From positions 56,119,284 to 56,183,283 of the forward strand of contig OX422213.1 of assembly GCA_949130495.1 (NCBI GenBank): a stretch of DNA of 64,000 nucleotides, in the 5' to 3' direction. Below the pieces are notes generated by a model. It saw only the letters and a program-made list of their open reading frames with translations. It ran no database searches and was not told the DNA's origin. Position numbers and translations under genes: made by a program. Positions 12,927 to 23,044 of the stretch are shown here, one piece after another (positions within the stretch are counted from its first letter, which is position 1; the number at the start of each line of letters is the position of its first letter). The stretch is from Sambucus nigra (taxonomy: Eukaryota; Streptophyta; Magnoliopsida; Dipsacales; Adoxaceae).

Positions 12927-13430
12927 TCATCCACACCAGCAAAAAAATATTTTACATTTAGCATAACTAGGCCCCAAACCAGAGAGAAGTTTAAAATCTT
13001 TTAAGACTTTGTTAATAAGCCTGAATGACTTGTCATTAGAATCGACAATAGCAAAGAGGTCATCTGCAAACATAACATGAGAAAGATTTAAGTGCTCACA
13101 ACGAGGATAAAACTTATACTCTCTATGTTGAATCTCATCATCCAATAACCAAGTGAAACATTCCATAAGCAGTAGAAACAAATAAGTCGATAAAGGGTCT
13201 CCTTGTCTAAGACCATTAGTGCCCTTGAACATACCATCAATCCCCCCACTTACATTCGCAGGGTAGCTTATAGCCTGAATGCATTCTATAATCCGATTAG
13301 ACACAACACCTAGAAATTCCATCCCCTCCAAAATATTCCTCTCAAATAACCAATCAACAAAATCATAGGCCTTCATCAATTCAATCTTCAAAGCACATAT
13401 AGTAACCACTTTATTACTCGAGAGTAGAGC
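12927..13430 (-). pseudogene. LINE reverse transcriptase fragment
   Basis: A 160-codon open stretch with plant LINE RT blocks: ALKIELMKAYDFVDW, then GLRQGDPLSTYLFLLLME, then the catalytic box FADD (HVMFADDLFAIV), then SGLGPSYAKCKIFF. In the intact enzyme it copies element RNA at a nicked target. The stretch begins at the truncation point and the protein frame is lost after 12927, so it is a relic even though the catalytic box is preserved. Confidence 0.85.
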
Positions 13431-13689
13431 CTATTTCAATATTTGAATTTATGTTTTAATTAAAACTTTCATACTTAGTTGTTTTTCAATGTAGACGTTG
13501 TTCTAACTTTGTTAAAATCAAAGTAAAAAAGAGTATGCGACACTTTTTCCTTAAGTTTTTTTAATATTATAAACCATATGTTTTTTTTCAAATATAATTT
13601 GAACTGTAAAATTTGTGGCATCTTAGTTTTGTGATTTTAATTTAAATGAGTCGCATCAATAAATAACTTAAAACTTGGCCTCGAAACAA

Positions 13690-14350
13690 CTTAGACATAT
13701 ATTATTACAATGAAAAAAAGTAGAATTTTCCCAAACAAATAACATTCTGCATCTAAAAAATATTTATCACACAATAGATCGACGGGATTCCTTTCACGCA
13801 ACGTGGATTAATGAGAAGTATAGCACTTTGTGCATTTATATTTATTTTGATAAAAATCATTTTAGAATGGAAATAATTATCTCACTCAACACAAATCCTT
13901 CACCACTCCATAACTTTTAGTGGCACTTTGAGCCAATATATTTTTGTGGCATGTTGTGTGTGTGTGGGTGGGTGGGGGGGGGGGGGGGGAAGGGATGAAT
14001 TTGTGTGAAGTGGAATACCGTAATCCTTTTTTAGGCTGAGAGATTCCAATATGTTGTTCCACACGTAGATCCATGAGGTAGATACTATTGCAATGGAAAA
14101 AAATTCCAAGACAAATAATGTTGTGAATCCCAAAAAATAAGTTTATCGCAAAATAGATCCCCATAATTATTTTCTCGTGATGTGGACCATAAAAGTATGG
14201 AGATTTGTCCATTTATAATTTATTTTTAGAAAACCCCTTTTTAGAATAGGCAGTAATACTTTTCTTGGGTGAGAGAATAAGTAATAACACTAATTATTCC
14301 AATATGCTATCCCCACAAATATCCATAAGGTATGAAATGTTCTGCCTTAA
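13690..14350. repeat. Degenerate tandem duplication, unit about 390 bp
   Basis: 13700-13870 and 14085-14245 share an ordered set of short blocks: a CAATG(G)AAAAAAA block, (A)CAAATAA-x-TT, TTTATC-CA-AATAGATC, TGTGGA/ACGTGGA, TTTGT(C/G)CATTTATA and TTTTAGAAT(A/G)G. A third partial start occurs near 14325. Similarity is low, so this is an old duplication. No coding sequence. Confidence 0.5.
13953..13989 (+). repeat. (TG)n then G16 tract
   Basis: TG dinucleotides pass into GGGTGGGT and then 16 consecutive G (13974-13989). The strand has G-quadruplex potential. Confidence 0.9.
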
Positions 14351-14790
14351 ATTTTGGGATCCATAAGGCCATCTCCAGTGCATAGTAAAATTTCCAAAAT
14401 GTTTGTTTTCACGATGGTTTTGTTTAATTTTTAACTCGAGAATGTCATTCAATTACGATAAAATAGTCAAATTAGTTGCTAAAATGTCATCGTACTTTCC
14501 TGAGTAAGGTTTGTATGACGACGTTAAACGTGGCGTTCCACTCTATGTAGTAGCACGTGCCATGACATCCCATTTTCCATAACATCATACGCTATTACCT
14601 AGAATCCTCCATATTTAACATTGTTTCCCTCTTTTATCTCCCTTAATATATACACCCCATTTGATACTCTTCACCTCTTTGATATCCCCTCACACATCCC
14701 ACCCTCGACAAGGAGTAATTTTGGATTTAATGAGAGGAATTATTTATAAATTTGACATCTCTGAGGATGTGACTTTAATGTAGGTGTAGG

Positions 14791-15001
14791 CATGGGCGGA
14801 TCCATGTGGAAAGCATGGTGGGCAATTGCCCACCTTATGTTTTGATATTTTTTAATAATAGTATTATTTTCATTGGAATTTTTTTACAGAAAACATACTA
14901 AAATTTAAAAAATTTGGCTTGTTGCCCACCTTAATTTAGAGATAAACTGGTAGTAGGATTTAGTTTGCCCACCTTGAAAATACTTTCTGGCTCCGCCCCT
15001 G
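14791..15001. mobile_element. hAT-type MITE, 211 bp
   Basis: Flanked by a perfect 8-bp duplication GGTGTAGG (14783-14790 and 15002-15009), the hAT signature. Inverted ends are CATGGGCGGATCCA and, read from the other side, CAGGGGCGGAGCCA (2 mismatches in 14). The inside is AT-rich and non-coding, so it depended on an autonomous relative. Confidence 0.85.
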
Positions 15002-15479
15002 GGTGTAGGGGATGTTAACTGACTTATATAGGTGTATTGGTTTGAGTTAAACCCAAATGTTTCTTATGGTCCAAAGAAAGTTCCAAATAACCACCAACGA
15101 GTTTGTATATGGAAAAGGTTAATCACACAAATCATTATCGGCCTCAGAAGCATTAAAAGTAGGAAAAACATATGTATTCATCATAGTTTTCTATTTCACA
15201 GGTGTATTTGTCGAATGTAATTGCGGTCAAGCAATTATGTACTTCTCTAGTAAGAAAAGTTATTAATAAAATAAAGGGACCAAATTGAACTTAATTACGT
15301 CCACAAATGAAGGACTACAATAAATGCATACATTTGACTAAAATAATAAATTATGCCACACAAACTCCATAAGTAATTGATTAAGTCATAGTAGAGATAA
15401 ATATTTGTAGTGGAGTCACGAAGGAGGAGGACCTTTGAGTATATGTAGATGGAAACTTCAATGAAATTTTTATTGATCA

Positions 15480-16070
15480 GTTCTACAAGTTCCATCTTGG
15501 TCTCAACTTATTGTATTTCCACAATTCTAGGCCTAGGTCTAATTTATTCTCAACGATCAAATTGTACGAAAGTATATAAATGGTCATAATGTGACCTAGA
15601 CTATCATGGTAATATAATCATCCCAAGACTTTGACAATGACAAAGCGATTTTGTAGAACACCAAATGCACTATCCGCATCCTTGAACACACCCTATTGGC
15701 ATTTATCAAAGTTCTTTTATTTTTCGTTCTCTAACTATGAATTTTTTTGAAAAACCTTACTCAATTCGGGTATACACCTTATGCGAGGTTGTGGCCCATG
15801 TTGTATGAATGTCTCTTAATAATTGAATTGAGGAACTTGATCACGTATAAGTTCCTCAAACATGTCAGAGTTGTCGAAGATGCTCAAATCATGATCAACT
15901 ATGATCTCTAGCATAATTATAGCCTTTTTAGGATGGCCAAGATGGGTCTCCATATTTTTGTCATGTATAGATTTCATAAAATATAGTTATCATATGACAA
16001 AAAAGTCGAAAAGGATATGGTTGAACAAGTTGTGTCTCATCATAATCAATGGAGGAATATATTAGTGGTG
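15480..16070 (-). pseudogene. PIF/Harbinger transposase (nuclease) remnant
   Basis: The minus strand carries ordered blocks of the Harbinger/ALP1-like DDE nuclease. HDLSIFDNSDMFEELI is at about 15850-15900, WATTSHKVY near 15775, and FKDADSAFGVLQNRFVIVK followed by LGHIMTIYI-LSYNLIVEN is at about 15545-15690. The second block lies in a different frame from the first and third, and an in-frame stop interrupts the last one. Harbinger nucleases cut and rejoin DNA together with a Myb-like partner; no such partner or terminal repeats were found here. It may sit in an SPL intron. Confidence 0.7.
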
Positions 16071-16664
16071 TTCGTTGAACCTCTTTTAAACTAATTGTTC
16101 ATTAACTAAAGGTGTTCTACCTCCTTATCACAGTTAACAACCTCATGGCTGGTCAAGGAAGCTGGATAGTGTGACCGACTATGTTGTTCTCCAGCCTTTA
16201 AAATGTCAACAATAGTTGCAGCCTTTGAATAGAAATTGGATTCATTGTAACTACAATCATTTTCAGAGAGTCGCTAAGAATATTGCTGACGGTGTGAAGG
16301 AAAGTAAAAGACATTCTTTATCTGAAGGTGATATATATATATAATCGTTTGTGAGAGAAGAATAAATTGGTAGAATGTTAGAGTGTGTTACAATACAAGG
16401 TTATGTATAACATTTCAATATATTTATATTGTAATAACCATTGGCATGGGGTAAATAAATGCATTGCCTTTTTTTTTTTCGTTTCGATTTCTAGGGGAAG
16501 GTCACTCATGCAACTATCCAAAAAACGCGAGGACCCTTCTTTGTATTATTTGTTAGCAAAATACATTTTCAAATGATACAATACATAATGGATTTAGGGT
16601 TTAATTTATGAGACAAAAATTGTGATTGAAATAGTTTTATTTTATTCTTTGGTGTCCGTATAAG

Positions 16665-17532
16665 CAGTGGCGGATCCAGGATTTTTGGGCAAGTGGGGCG
16701 AAAGTTTCTAGTGGTGTTGGGGGTTCGGGGGCGGGAGCCCCCGAGACGATTTTTTTATTATTATTTCGAGTTTTATATAAATTATAGTCTTATAATGTCC
16801 AAATAACTACTTTCAATCATTATTATTAATACCTAATTAATTTCAAGAAATAAACAACGCTTAATAAATATTCACAATACCCAAAATGATTTAACTCCCC
16901 TAGCACCATTAAGGTTCAACCCAAGCACACCATATAAAACGTTAAATTTATATCTATTATCTAACTCACCAAAAATTCAATCATGGAAAAAATATACAAA
17001 TTGAAAACAATAGAGAGAGATTATTTCAAACCTCCTTTATTAAAAAAAACAATAATAGATGTTAAATGTTAATAATAAACAAATCAGTAGTGGCAGCATA
17101 AATAGAGAGATTATATCAACAACATAAATAGAGAGAGATACGGCACAAATAGAGAGAGATTTAGAGTCTTTAGACATCATACCAGTGGATTTGAGCTTGG
17201 AAGTGGTGTCCGGGACGAGAAGTGGTGGTTTGCGGGCGGTGGATTGACGGAACCGGAGCTTGGAATCAGAGGCGGAAGGGAGCGGTAGCCAGGGCTTGGA
17301 ATGGAGCAAAGCAGGGCTGTTTTTTTAGGTTTAGAAATTGAAATGAAAAAGGAGGCGGATGATGTCTTTGAATTAGTGTTTGTATTGTAATTTTTTATAT
17401 TTACAGTTTCCCCCTAATACTTTAAAACAAATGGGGTGGATTGAACTTTAAATATAAAAAATTAACCTTTATTTTTTTTCAAATCTGAACTGGGGCGACT
17501 GCCCAGTTGGTCCTACAGTGGATCCGCCCTTG
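16665..17532. mobile_element. Non-autonomous hAT element, 868 bp
   Basis: Perfect 8-bp target duplication CGTATAAG at 16657-16664 and 17533-17540. Inverted ends are CAGTGGCGGATCCA and, from the right, CAAGGGCGGATCCA. A GGGGGCGGGAGCCCCCG palindrome lies near the left end. No transposase is encoded. It shares its end motif with the 211-bp element at 14791. It lies immediately upstream of the SPL exon, so it may be intronic. Confidence 0.9.
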
Positions 17533-17716
17533 CGTATAAGTGATTGTTACTTCAAAATTATAACTAGGCACCCAAGAGAAAAGCAAATTGTTTAGTTTGG
17601 CTGACACCTGCATTTACGATAAATTATGACACCTTATTTATTTAGATAGATTATATTTTAAAAAATGTGTCAATTTATTTGTTTCAAATTGTTGAATAAA
17701 AAATAATGTGGTGCAG

Positions 17717-17900
17717 GTTTCACGAGCTATTGGAATTTGATGAAGCCAAGAGAAGTTGTCGGAGGCGTTTGGCTGGACACAATGAGCGGCGAAGAAAGAA
17801 CTCAGGTGATCATGCAGAATCATCAGCAAACAACCGTAAAGGTACCCACTTGAAGGACGATATGGTTGATGAAAGGGGCAGGATTCAGATTACCATCTAA
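17717..17900 (+). CDS. SPL (SBP-box) transcription factor, last exon
   Basis: After a splice acceptor (TGTGGTGCAG, AG at 17715-17716) the exon encodes [19 protein letters not shown] and then AGHNERRRK, the second half of the SBP DNA-binding domain including the second zinc ligands and the bipartite nuclear signal, then a 34-residue tail ending RIQITI and TAA at 17898. Plant SPL genes keep an intron exactly here. A short tail plus a miR156 site in the 3' UTR is the layout of the SPL3/4/5 group, which promotes phase change and flowering. The first exon (first zinc finger) was not found upstream in the window. Either the intron is very long and filled with the transposons seen at 14791-17532, or this is an exon fragment. 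Confidence 0.85.
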
Positions 17901-17970
17901 GACAATGCCTCTTACAAGAATTTCCACGTTAGATAATTAATATCACCCAACTACAATGCACACATACATA

Positions 17971-17991
17971 TATGCTCTCTCTCTTCTGTCA
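17971..17991 (+). promoter_or_regulatory. miR156/157 target site in the SPL 3' UTR
   Basis: TGCTCTCTCTCTTCTGTCA lies 70 nt after the SPL stop codon. It is complementary to the conserved plant miR156 family apart from positions that commonly mismatch in SPL targets. In the SPL3/4/5 group the site is in the 3' UTR, as here. Its conservation argues the transcript is, or recently was, under miR156 control. Confidence 0.85.
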
Positions 17992-18117
17992 CCATCATCC
18001 TATATTCTCTCTCTCAATTTATCATTTTACTCCGTTAACTATTAATTTGAACAGTTAACATCCAAATCTTTCTAATTTGTTATAATTGTATCGAAATGAG
18101 TAAATGTGTTAAAATTT

Positions 18118-18325
18118 TAAGGTTCAAATATTAAAAACTCCCTAAAACATTTTTTAATACACATTTAGTCCAAGTATTTGATTTTGTATCAAAAAGTTCC
18201 TTATTCTCTTATATTTAAAGGTCCGCACCATCGGCATGGTGAAGGACTTTTTTGTGCAAAATAAAAAGACTTGGACTAAACGTATATTAAAAAAAGTTCG
18301 AGGGACTATTTGGTATATGCCCCAA
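18118..18325. mobile_element. Hairpin MITE downstream of SPL
   Basis: The left arm (about 18118-18202, containing ATTTAGTCCAAGTATTTGA) is complementary to the right arm (about 18240-18325, containing TAAAAAGACTTGGACTAAA), with a short GC-richer loop (GGTCCGCACCATCGGCATGG) between. Arms are about 75 bp and imperfect. No target duplication was resolved. Confidence 0.65.
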
Positions 18326-18859
18326 ATTTTAAAGTAATATGTGCACATGGGGTTATTAAGGGATAAATTTATCAATTAATCGCAACCAATCTCATTATTA
18401 TGGGAGAGAAAAAGTATTTACGTAATTACCCATATTTTTATGAAAAACTCCATATTCATGTGCAACCCACATAATCCAATTCTTTTAGAAATTCAACACT
18501 ACTATAACTTTGACACGATTTTGGAAAATTAAAAAGATGGTGTCATGATTGTTTCCATTAATAAGTCAAGGAGAAAAGTGCTATAAGTGTCATAGTTTAA
18601 GGGGACAATGTAATTAAGTCTCGATATATATATATAAGGATAGTCTTAGGTGCAGACCAAATCGTGCGCACCCGGTGCGGACTTTGTCTTGTTCCTCACG
18701 TGGTCCCCTCGTAGTCCCTTAAAATATTTTGTTATTATCCTCAAGATGAAACCCTCATTTAAGACTATATATTTAAAAGATTTATAGTTTAGACCCAAAT
18801 TGGTATCAAAACGTTAAAGATTTTAGAAACTCACCAAATTCCGACCAAATCCCTAATTC

Positions 18860-18873
18860 TGGTATCAGAGCCA
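18860..18873 (+). promoter_or_regulatory. Pararetroviral minus-strand primer site (tRNA-Met)
   Basis: TGGTATCAGAGCCA is a perfect 14-nt complement to the 3' end of initiator tRNA-Met, as in caulimovirids. A weaker look-alike (TTGGTATCAAAACG) lies about 60 nt upstream. The first ORF starts only 35 nt downstream. Confidence 0.85.
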
Positions 18874-18908
18874 TAAGACGTTCCCTTTAGACTTATATAA
18901 AGATTTTA

Positions 18909-19409
18909 ATGCCCTCGGGATTTATCCCCCGTATTTACCAAGATATTTTTGGAACCAACCCAGACTACCATCCCATACCCATAACTGATTTAGACCCAGT
19001 AGGTTGTTTAACCTCTCACATAGATGGTTGTTTACACTCTGAACACATCCAAGCCAAACACGCAAACATTAGACAAGTTACTGCTAGTGCTATTAATAGC
19101 ATAATAGACCAAAATAAATGTATACCCCTTATATTAAGACAATTAATAAAAGACACTCAAACTTTAGAAACAGAGATAAAAAATATTTGTAAAAGACTAC
19201 TAGAAATATATAATCAAATTTCAATAGACCTTGTACAAGTTTTACAAGAAATAAATACTAAGACTAATCATATAGAAGTCCTTAACAAAGACGTATTAGA
19301 AATTAAAACTTTAATTAATAATCAAGACAGTGAGTTAATTAAACTTAATAAAGAACAAGTCAAGCTTATCCCTAGATTAGATAGTTATCTTCCTAATGGA
19401 GATAGTTAG
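18909..19409 (+). CDS. Endogenous caulimovirid ORF1 (166 codons), unknown function
   Basis: Intact from ATG at 18909 to TAG. The N-terminal 40 residues are Pro-rich; residues about 60-160 are rich in Ile, Leu, Glu, Lys and Asn in a pattern suggesting a long coiled coil. Badna- and tungroviruses carry small proteins in this position, some virion-associated; homology cannot be shown from sequence reading alone. The last 14 nt overlap the next ORF (ATG at 19396), the type of short overlap used for leaky-scanning translation in this virus group. Confidence 0.6.
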   Translation: MPSGFIPRIYQDIFGTNPDYHPIPITDLDPVGCLTSHIDGCLHSEHIQAKHANIRQVTASAINSIIDQNKCIPLILRQLIKDTQTLETEIKNICKRLLEIYNQISIDLVQVLQEINTKTNHIEVLNKDVLEIKTLINNQDSELIKLNKEQVKLIPRLDSYLPNGDS

Positions 19410-20151
19410 ATCGAACTGCAATGAGATACCAAGAGACCTCTCCATTCAGACTTTATCAGAATTTTATCAAAGAATTTTAGAAAAGATAAATGATGATAGA
19501 TTATATTATAAGATAAATGAAAATGAGATTGCCAACGCGGCTAAAGCAACTGGACTTATATTAGAAAGATTGAATTTAATTTCTACATCCATAGCAGCTA
19601 CCCAAGACTATAACAATAGCTTTGTTAAAGACATGCATTTAGATTTAAAGGCTAAGACAGAAGGATTAACCACCTTCTATACAGACTTTGTTAAATTTCA
19701 ACAAAATTTAGCAAATTACCTTAATAATAGGAAAAGCCATAACCTATCCAAAATGGATAGTATTATTAATGAACATAGACTAGGCATGGCCCAAGTAGAA
19801 GAAAAATACAAAGAAATTATAAATGGAATTAAGGCTATATATAACAAGCCTTCTGAAGCAGAAATAGACTCGTATTTTATTCTAACTCAGTTAGATAAAA
19901 TTGAAAAGACTATAGAAACCATAGAAGTTAGAACTATGCAACATCAAGAAAAAGATAATGAAGTAAAAGACTATATTACTAATGTTGGTAAAATCATTGT
20001 TAATTCTCTAGCTAGATATAGTGAAGAAAATTCTGAGAAGACAAGAAAAGAAAATAAGAATTTTAAAGAAGAAATCCTTAGTCAAATAAAAAGACAAAAA
20101 TATTATTCACACTTCTTAGAAAGAATTGAAAAAAGACTTGAACAAATATAG
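19396..20151 (+). CDS. Endogenous caulimovirid ORF2 / polyprotein N-terminus (251 codons)
   Basis: Open from ATG at 19396 to a TAG at 20149. The composition is strongly helical (Glu, Lys, Ile, Asn), without Cys motifs. It is in the same reading frame as the movement-protein region that follows, and there is no ATG close after the TAG (next is 20293). Two readings fit: a separate ORF2, or the N-terminus of the polyprotein cut by one nonsense change. I favour the second only slightly. Confidence 0.55.
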   Translation: MEIVRSNCNEIPRDLSIQTLSEFYQRILEKINDDRLYYKINENEIANAAKATGLILERLNLISTSIAATQDYNNSFVKDMHLDLKAKTEGLTTFYTDFVKFQQNLANYLNNRKSHNLSKMDSIINEHRLGMAQVEEKYKEIINGIKAIYNKPSEAEIDSYFILTQLDKIEKTIETIEVRTMQHQEKDNEVKDYITNVGKIIVNSLARYSEENSEKTRKENKNFKEEILSQIKRQKYYSHFLERIEKRLEQI

Positions 20152-21034
20152 GTAACCACCTGTAAATTTAGAGAATCCCCTCCTATAGAAACTAGAGAAA
20201 AGAATACCATAGGTAGACGAGTAATAAATAACAGATTAGATAAGACTAGTAAGATAGTTAGCTCTATCCCAAATATTGGACATAGTAATCATATGCTCCA
20301 AAGACTTAAGGATTCATCCTCCAATGTTAGGACATGGTGGAAAGAAAAATATTTCACTAATCCTCTCCAATGGAAAGAATGGGGTGAAGTTGACTGGAAG
20401 ATTGTTGAAGATTATATTCATAATGGACAACTTCCAGCCATTAGATATATAGACTTTTTTAAGAAAGGTGCCACTCCTAAGACTCCCAATTATAACATGA
20501 CCTACCTTTGTAGAAATCACGTTTTAGACAAATCCTATACTGAGCTCCAAGTATTTGACTCAGAATGACTTAGATCTAGAGGAACTGATAGGAAGTTCCA
20601 ATTCCTAACCTTTGAACTCTTTCAAGCAAGAATCCAAGGATTACATAGACCTCAGAATAATATTAACATATTATGTTGTTTAGTAGACAAAAGATGGAAA
20701 GATTTTGAGAAAAACCTTATTGGGATAGCCCAATTAGAAATGTCAGACAACATAGGATACTTTAATGTCATTCTGGCATTTACAGTAACTGTAGACACAG
20801 CCAAACATTTTAAGTTAATCTTATATGCTAGTAGCTATGAAGACTATATTATCCCAGACGCTAATATAAATATAGAATTCCAAAGCTATGTGAAGTTCTT
20901 CCAACTTCCTTATGAAGGAATGCAATCAGAAATTCCTAGCGATAGACTTAATGAAGAAATCTTAGTTAGAACCAATGTTTCAGACTATAATCATACTTAC
21001 AGTATTAGGAATACTGGACCTATGAAAGAAAAAA
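20152..21034 (+). pseudogene. Caulimovirid movement-protein region
   Basis: It continues the ORF2 frame, with an in-frame TGA at 20566, and ends where the frame shifts at an A-rich run near 21030. The stretch around 20640-21000 (LVDKRWKDFEK, IGYFNVILAFTVTV) has alternating hydrophobic strands as in 30K-type cell-to-cell movement proteins. It precedes capsid in the polyprotein as in badna- and tungroviruses. Identification rests mainly on position. Confidence 0.5.
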
Positions 21035-23044
21035 GCTAAGACCCTCTGTCAATTGCCAGAATTTCAAAAAACTATGACTATACAAAATAAACCTTTGTTT
21101 ATTAATCAAGACGACGTCACTGGAAATGTTACCATCCAGTTTGGTCCTCCTAAGATTATCAATAAGAATATCTAGACTGAAGAAATTAGATTTAGGAATA
21201 TGGGAGAAGCCATAATTAATGATCCTTCAGAAGGAGAATGTAGTAGTAAGACTAGTGCTAGTTTACTAAGACAATCCCCAGTAATGATTATACCTAGAAG
21301 ATCATTTGAACAAAAAGACTTAATTAAAGAAAAAGCTAGGATACAAAACTTTAGAAATGAACCCTCAGAATTGGATATGAAGATATTTAAAGATAACCTT
21401 AAGAAAAGCCATTCATTTAGATTTCAAGAAAGAGAAAGATTTAATATGATAGCCCAAGACCGCATATTAAAATTAAAAGAATCTAAGAATACAAAAGAAC
21501 TTCTTAAAAACCTAAGACTAATAGAAGAAGGAGAACAAAGATTAATGCGAGCTATACAAGTAGAACCTAGTAAACAAGAGATAGGAAGTAGTAGTAGGCT
21601 AGAAGATGCTCCTAGACTTTTTAGTAAACCAATAGGAATAAATATTCCTATATACGCAAGCACCGTAATTAAGACTAAACCTGATTATATAAAAGACTTT
21701 CCCACTAGTGACAAGAGTTTCACTCCTATTAAGACTATGGCAAGCCAAGCCATAAATTCAGTAGGTATATACCTTAACCTAGATAATGTTCAAGATAGGA
21801 AGAAGGCCTTAGATGAATGGCGTAATCAGATGAACATGTGTTTTGCATCAAATGAGCAATGGGATGCAAGTTTATGTAAGCAGTACGCTGAGTAATCCAT
21901 TAGAGGTATTGCAAAAGATTACTTAGATAGTTTAAGAAAGGCTACATATGAAGACTCCTTAGCAAAGGTTGAGAAGATGAAAGCAAAGTTAGAAGAAAGA
22001 TAAATCGAAGAATATATTCAATTGTTTACTTCAAAATTCATTGGAGCTGGACATCTAGCTCAAATCAATGAACAAGACCTAAAAAAAACTAAGTTATCCC
22101 TCCTTAGCATTTGCAAATTAGATAAGATAAATGAATATAACAATAATTATGAGCAACTATATTACCAAATTAAAGAATTTAGAGAGACCTTAAAAGATGA
22201 ATACTTTAGAAAGATACCAGCCATATGACAAATCCTAATTAATGAATATAGGAATTGGGCAGGAGTAGCTGGAGTTAAGAACAACTCCCTTAGTGAAATA
22301 ATCAATTTCTCCAAAGACCATATCATATCTAAGAGACGTGATATAACTCAAGGAAAGTTGATAGAAGAGACTTTCAAGCAGATCCCTCCAATCAAAGACA
22401 AAAGAGACATCGCTCCAATCCAATGGGGATGTAGAAGTGACTCTAAGAAATTTAAAAAGAAATTAGAATGGAAGCATAGGAAGTTTAAGACTAAACCTTT
22501 AGGATTTTCAAAGAAGTATAAATTTAGACAATCTACTACCTTTAGAGAAAAGAATCCTAAGACTAAGAAAAATAGATTTAACCAAAGAAGATACTTTAAG
22601 AAGAATACTAGTAAATACAAGAAGGTCCCTAATTATAGGAAAGACAAAGATATAGCTCAATCTAAGACTGCCATCAAAGAATGTTGGACTTGCGGCAAAG
22701 AAGGACACTTTGCTAAAGACTGCCCTAATAAAAAAGATAAAGAAGGTATTAAGATCATTAATACAATATTAGACTATGCAGATCAAGAAGAGTTAGACAT
22801 CCTATCTGCTATAGAAATATGAGATATAGAAGATGATGATAATACTAGTATCTATAGTGCATATACATACAGTGATTCAAAAGACTATAGTGATACTAAT
22901 GAGTATGAAGACTCTCAGGATACTCTAGACTTGTATATGATGCAGAATAATCAAGACGATTTAGATAATGAATATATAGACTTTGAAGAAGCTTGGTATA
23001 AGTGTATATTAAGCCCATTTTTAAAGAAAAAGATGGACAGTTAG
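21035..23044 (+). pseudogene. Caulimovirid capsid-protein region with CCHC knuckle
   Basis: A single frame with stops at 21174, 21893, 22002, 22226, 22820 and 23042. A Lys/Arg-rich stretch (about 22430-22670) leads into the zinc knuckle CWTCGKEGHFAKDC (22684-22725), the hallmark RNA-binding motif at the C-terminus of pararetroviral capsid proteins. An acidic, Asp/Tyr-rich tail follows (about 22820-23000), also usual for this family. All breaks are nonsense changes, with no frameshift in 2 kb. Confidence 0.8.

Larger units (their letters stand above)
10491..13430 (-). mobile_element. 5'-truncated LINE (non-LTR retrotransposon)
   Basis: The minus strand holds an RT fragment (12927-13430), a spacer, a zf-RVT type domain (about 11885-12471), a long degenerate 3' region, and an A8 tail just after GGTATTAATATATTTTAC (plus-strand T8 at about 10493-10500). 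The RT begins abruptly inside the domain at about 13425, so the 5' half (endonuclease) is missing, as expected of target-primed integration. No convincing target duplication was found. Confidence 0.8.

Noticed and set aside
18860..18873. Primer site as part of a copia LTR element
   Set aside because: No LTR upstream and the downstream proteins are capsid, protease and RT in pararetroviral order without integrase.
20150..20160. Splice donor at the ORF2 stop (TATAG then GTAACC)
   Set aside because: A single GT context is not evidence; no matching acceptor could be argued, so it is not reported as an intron.
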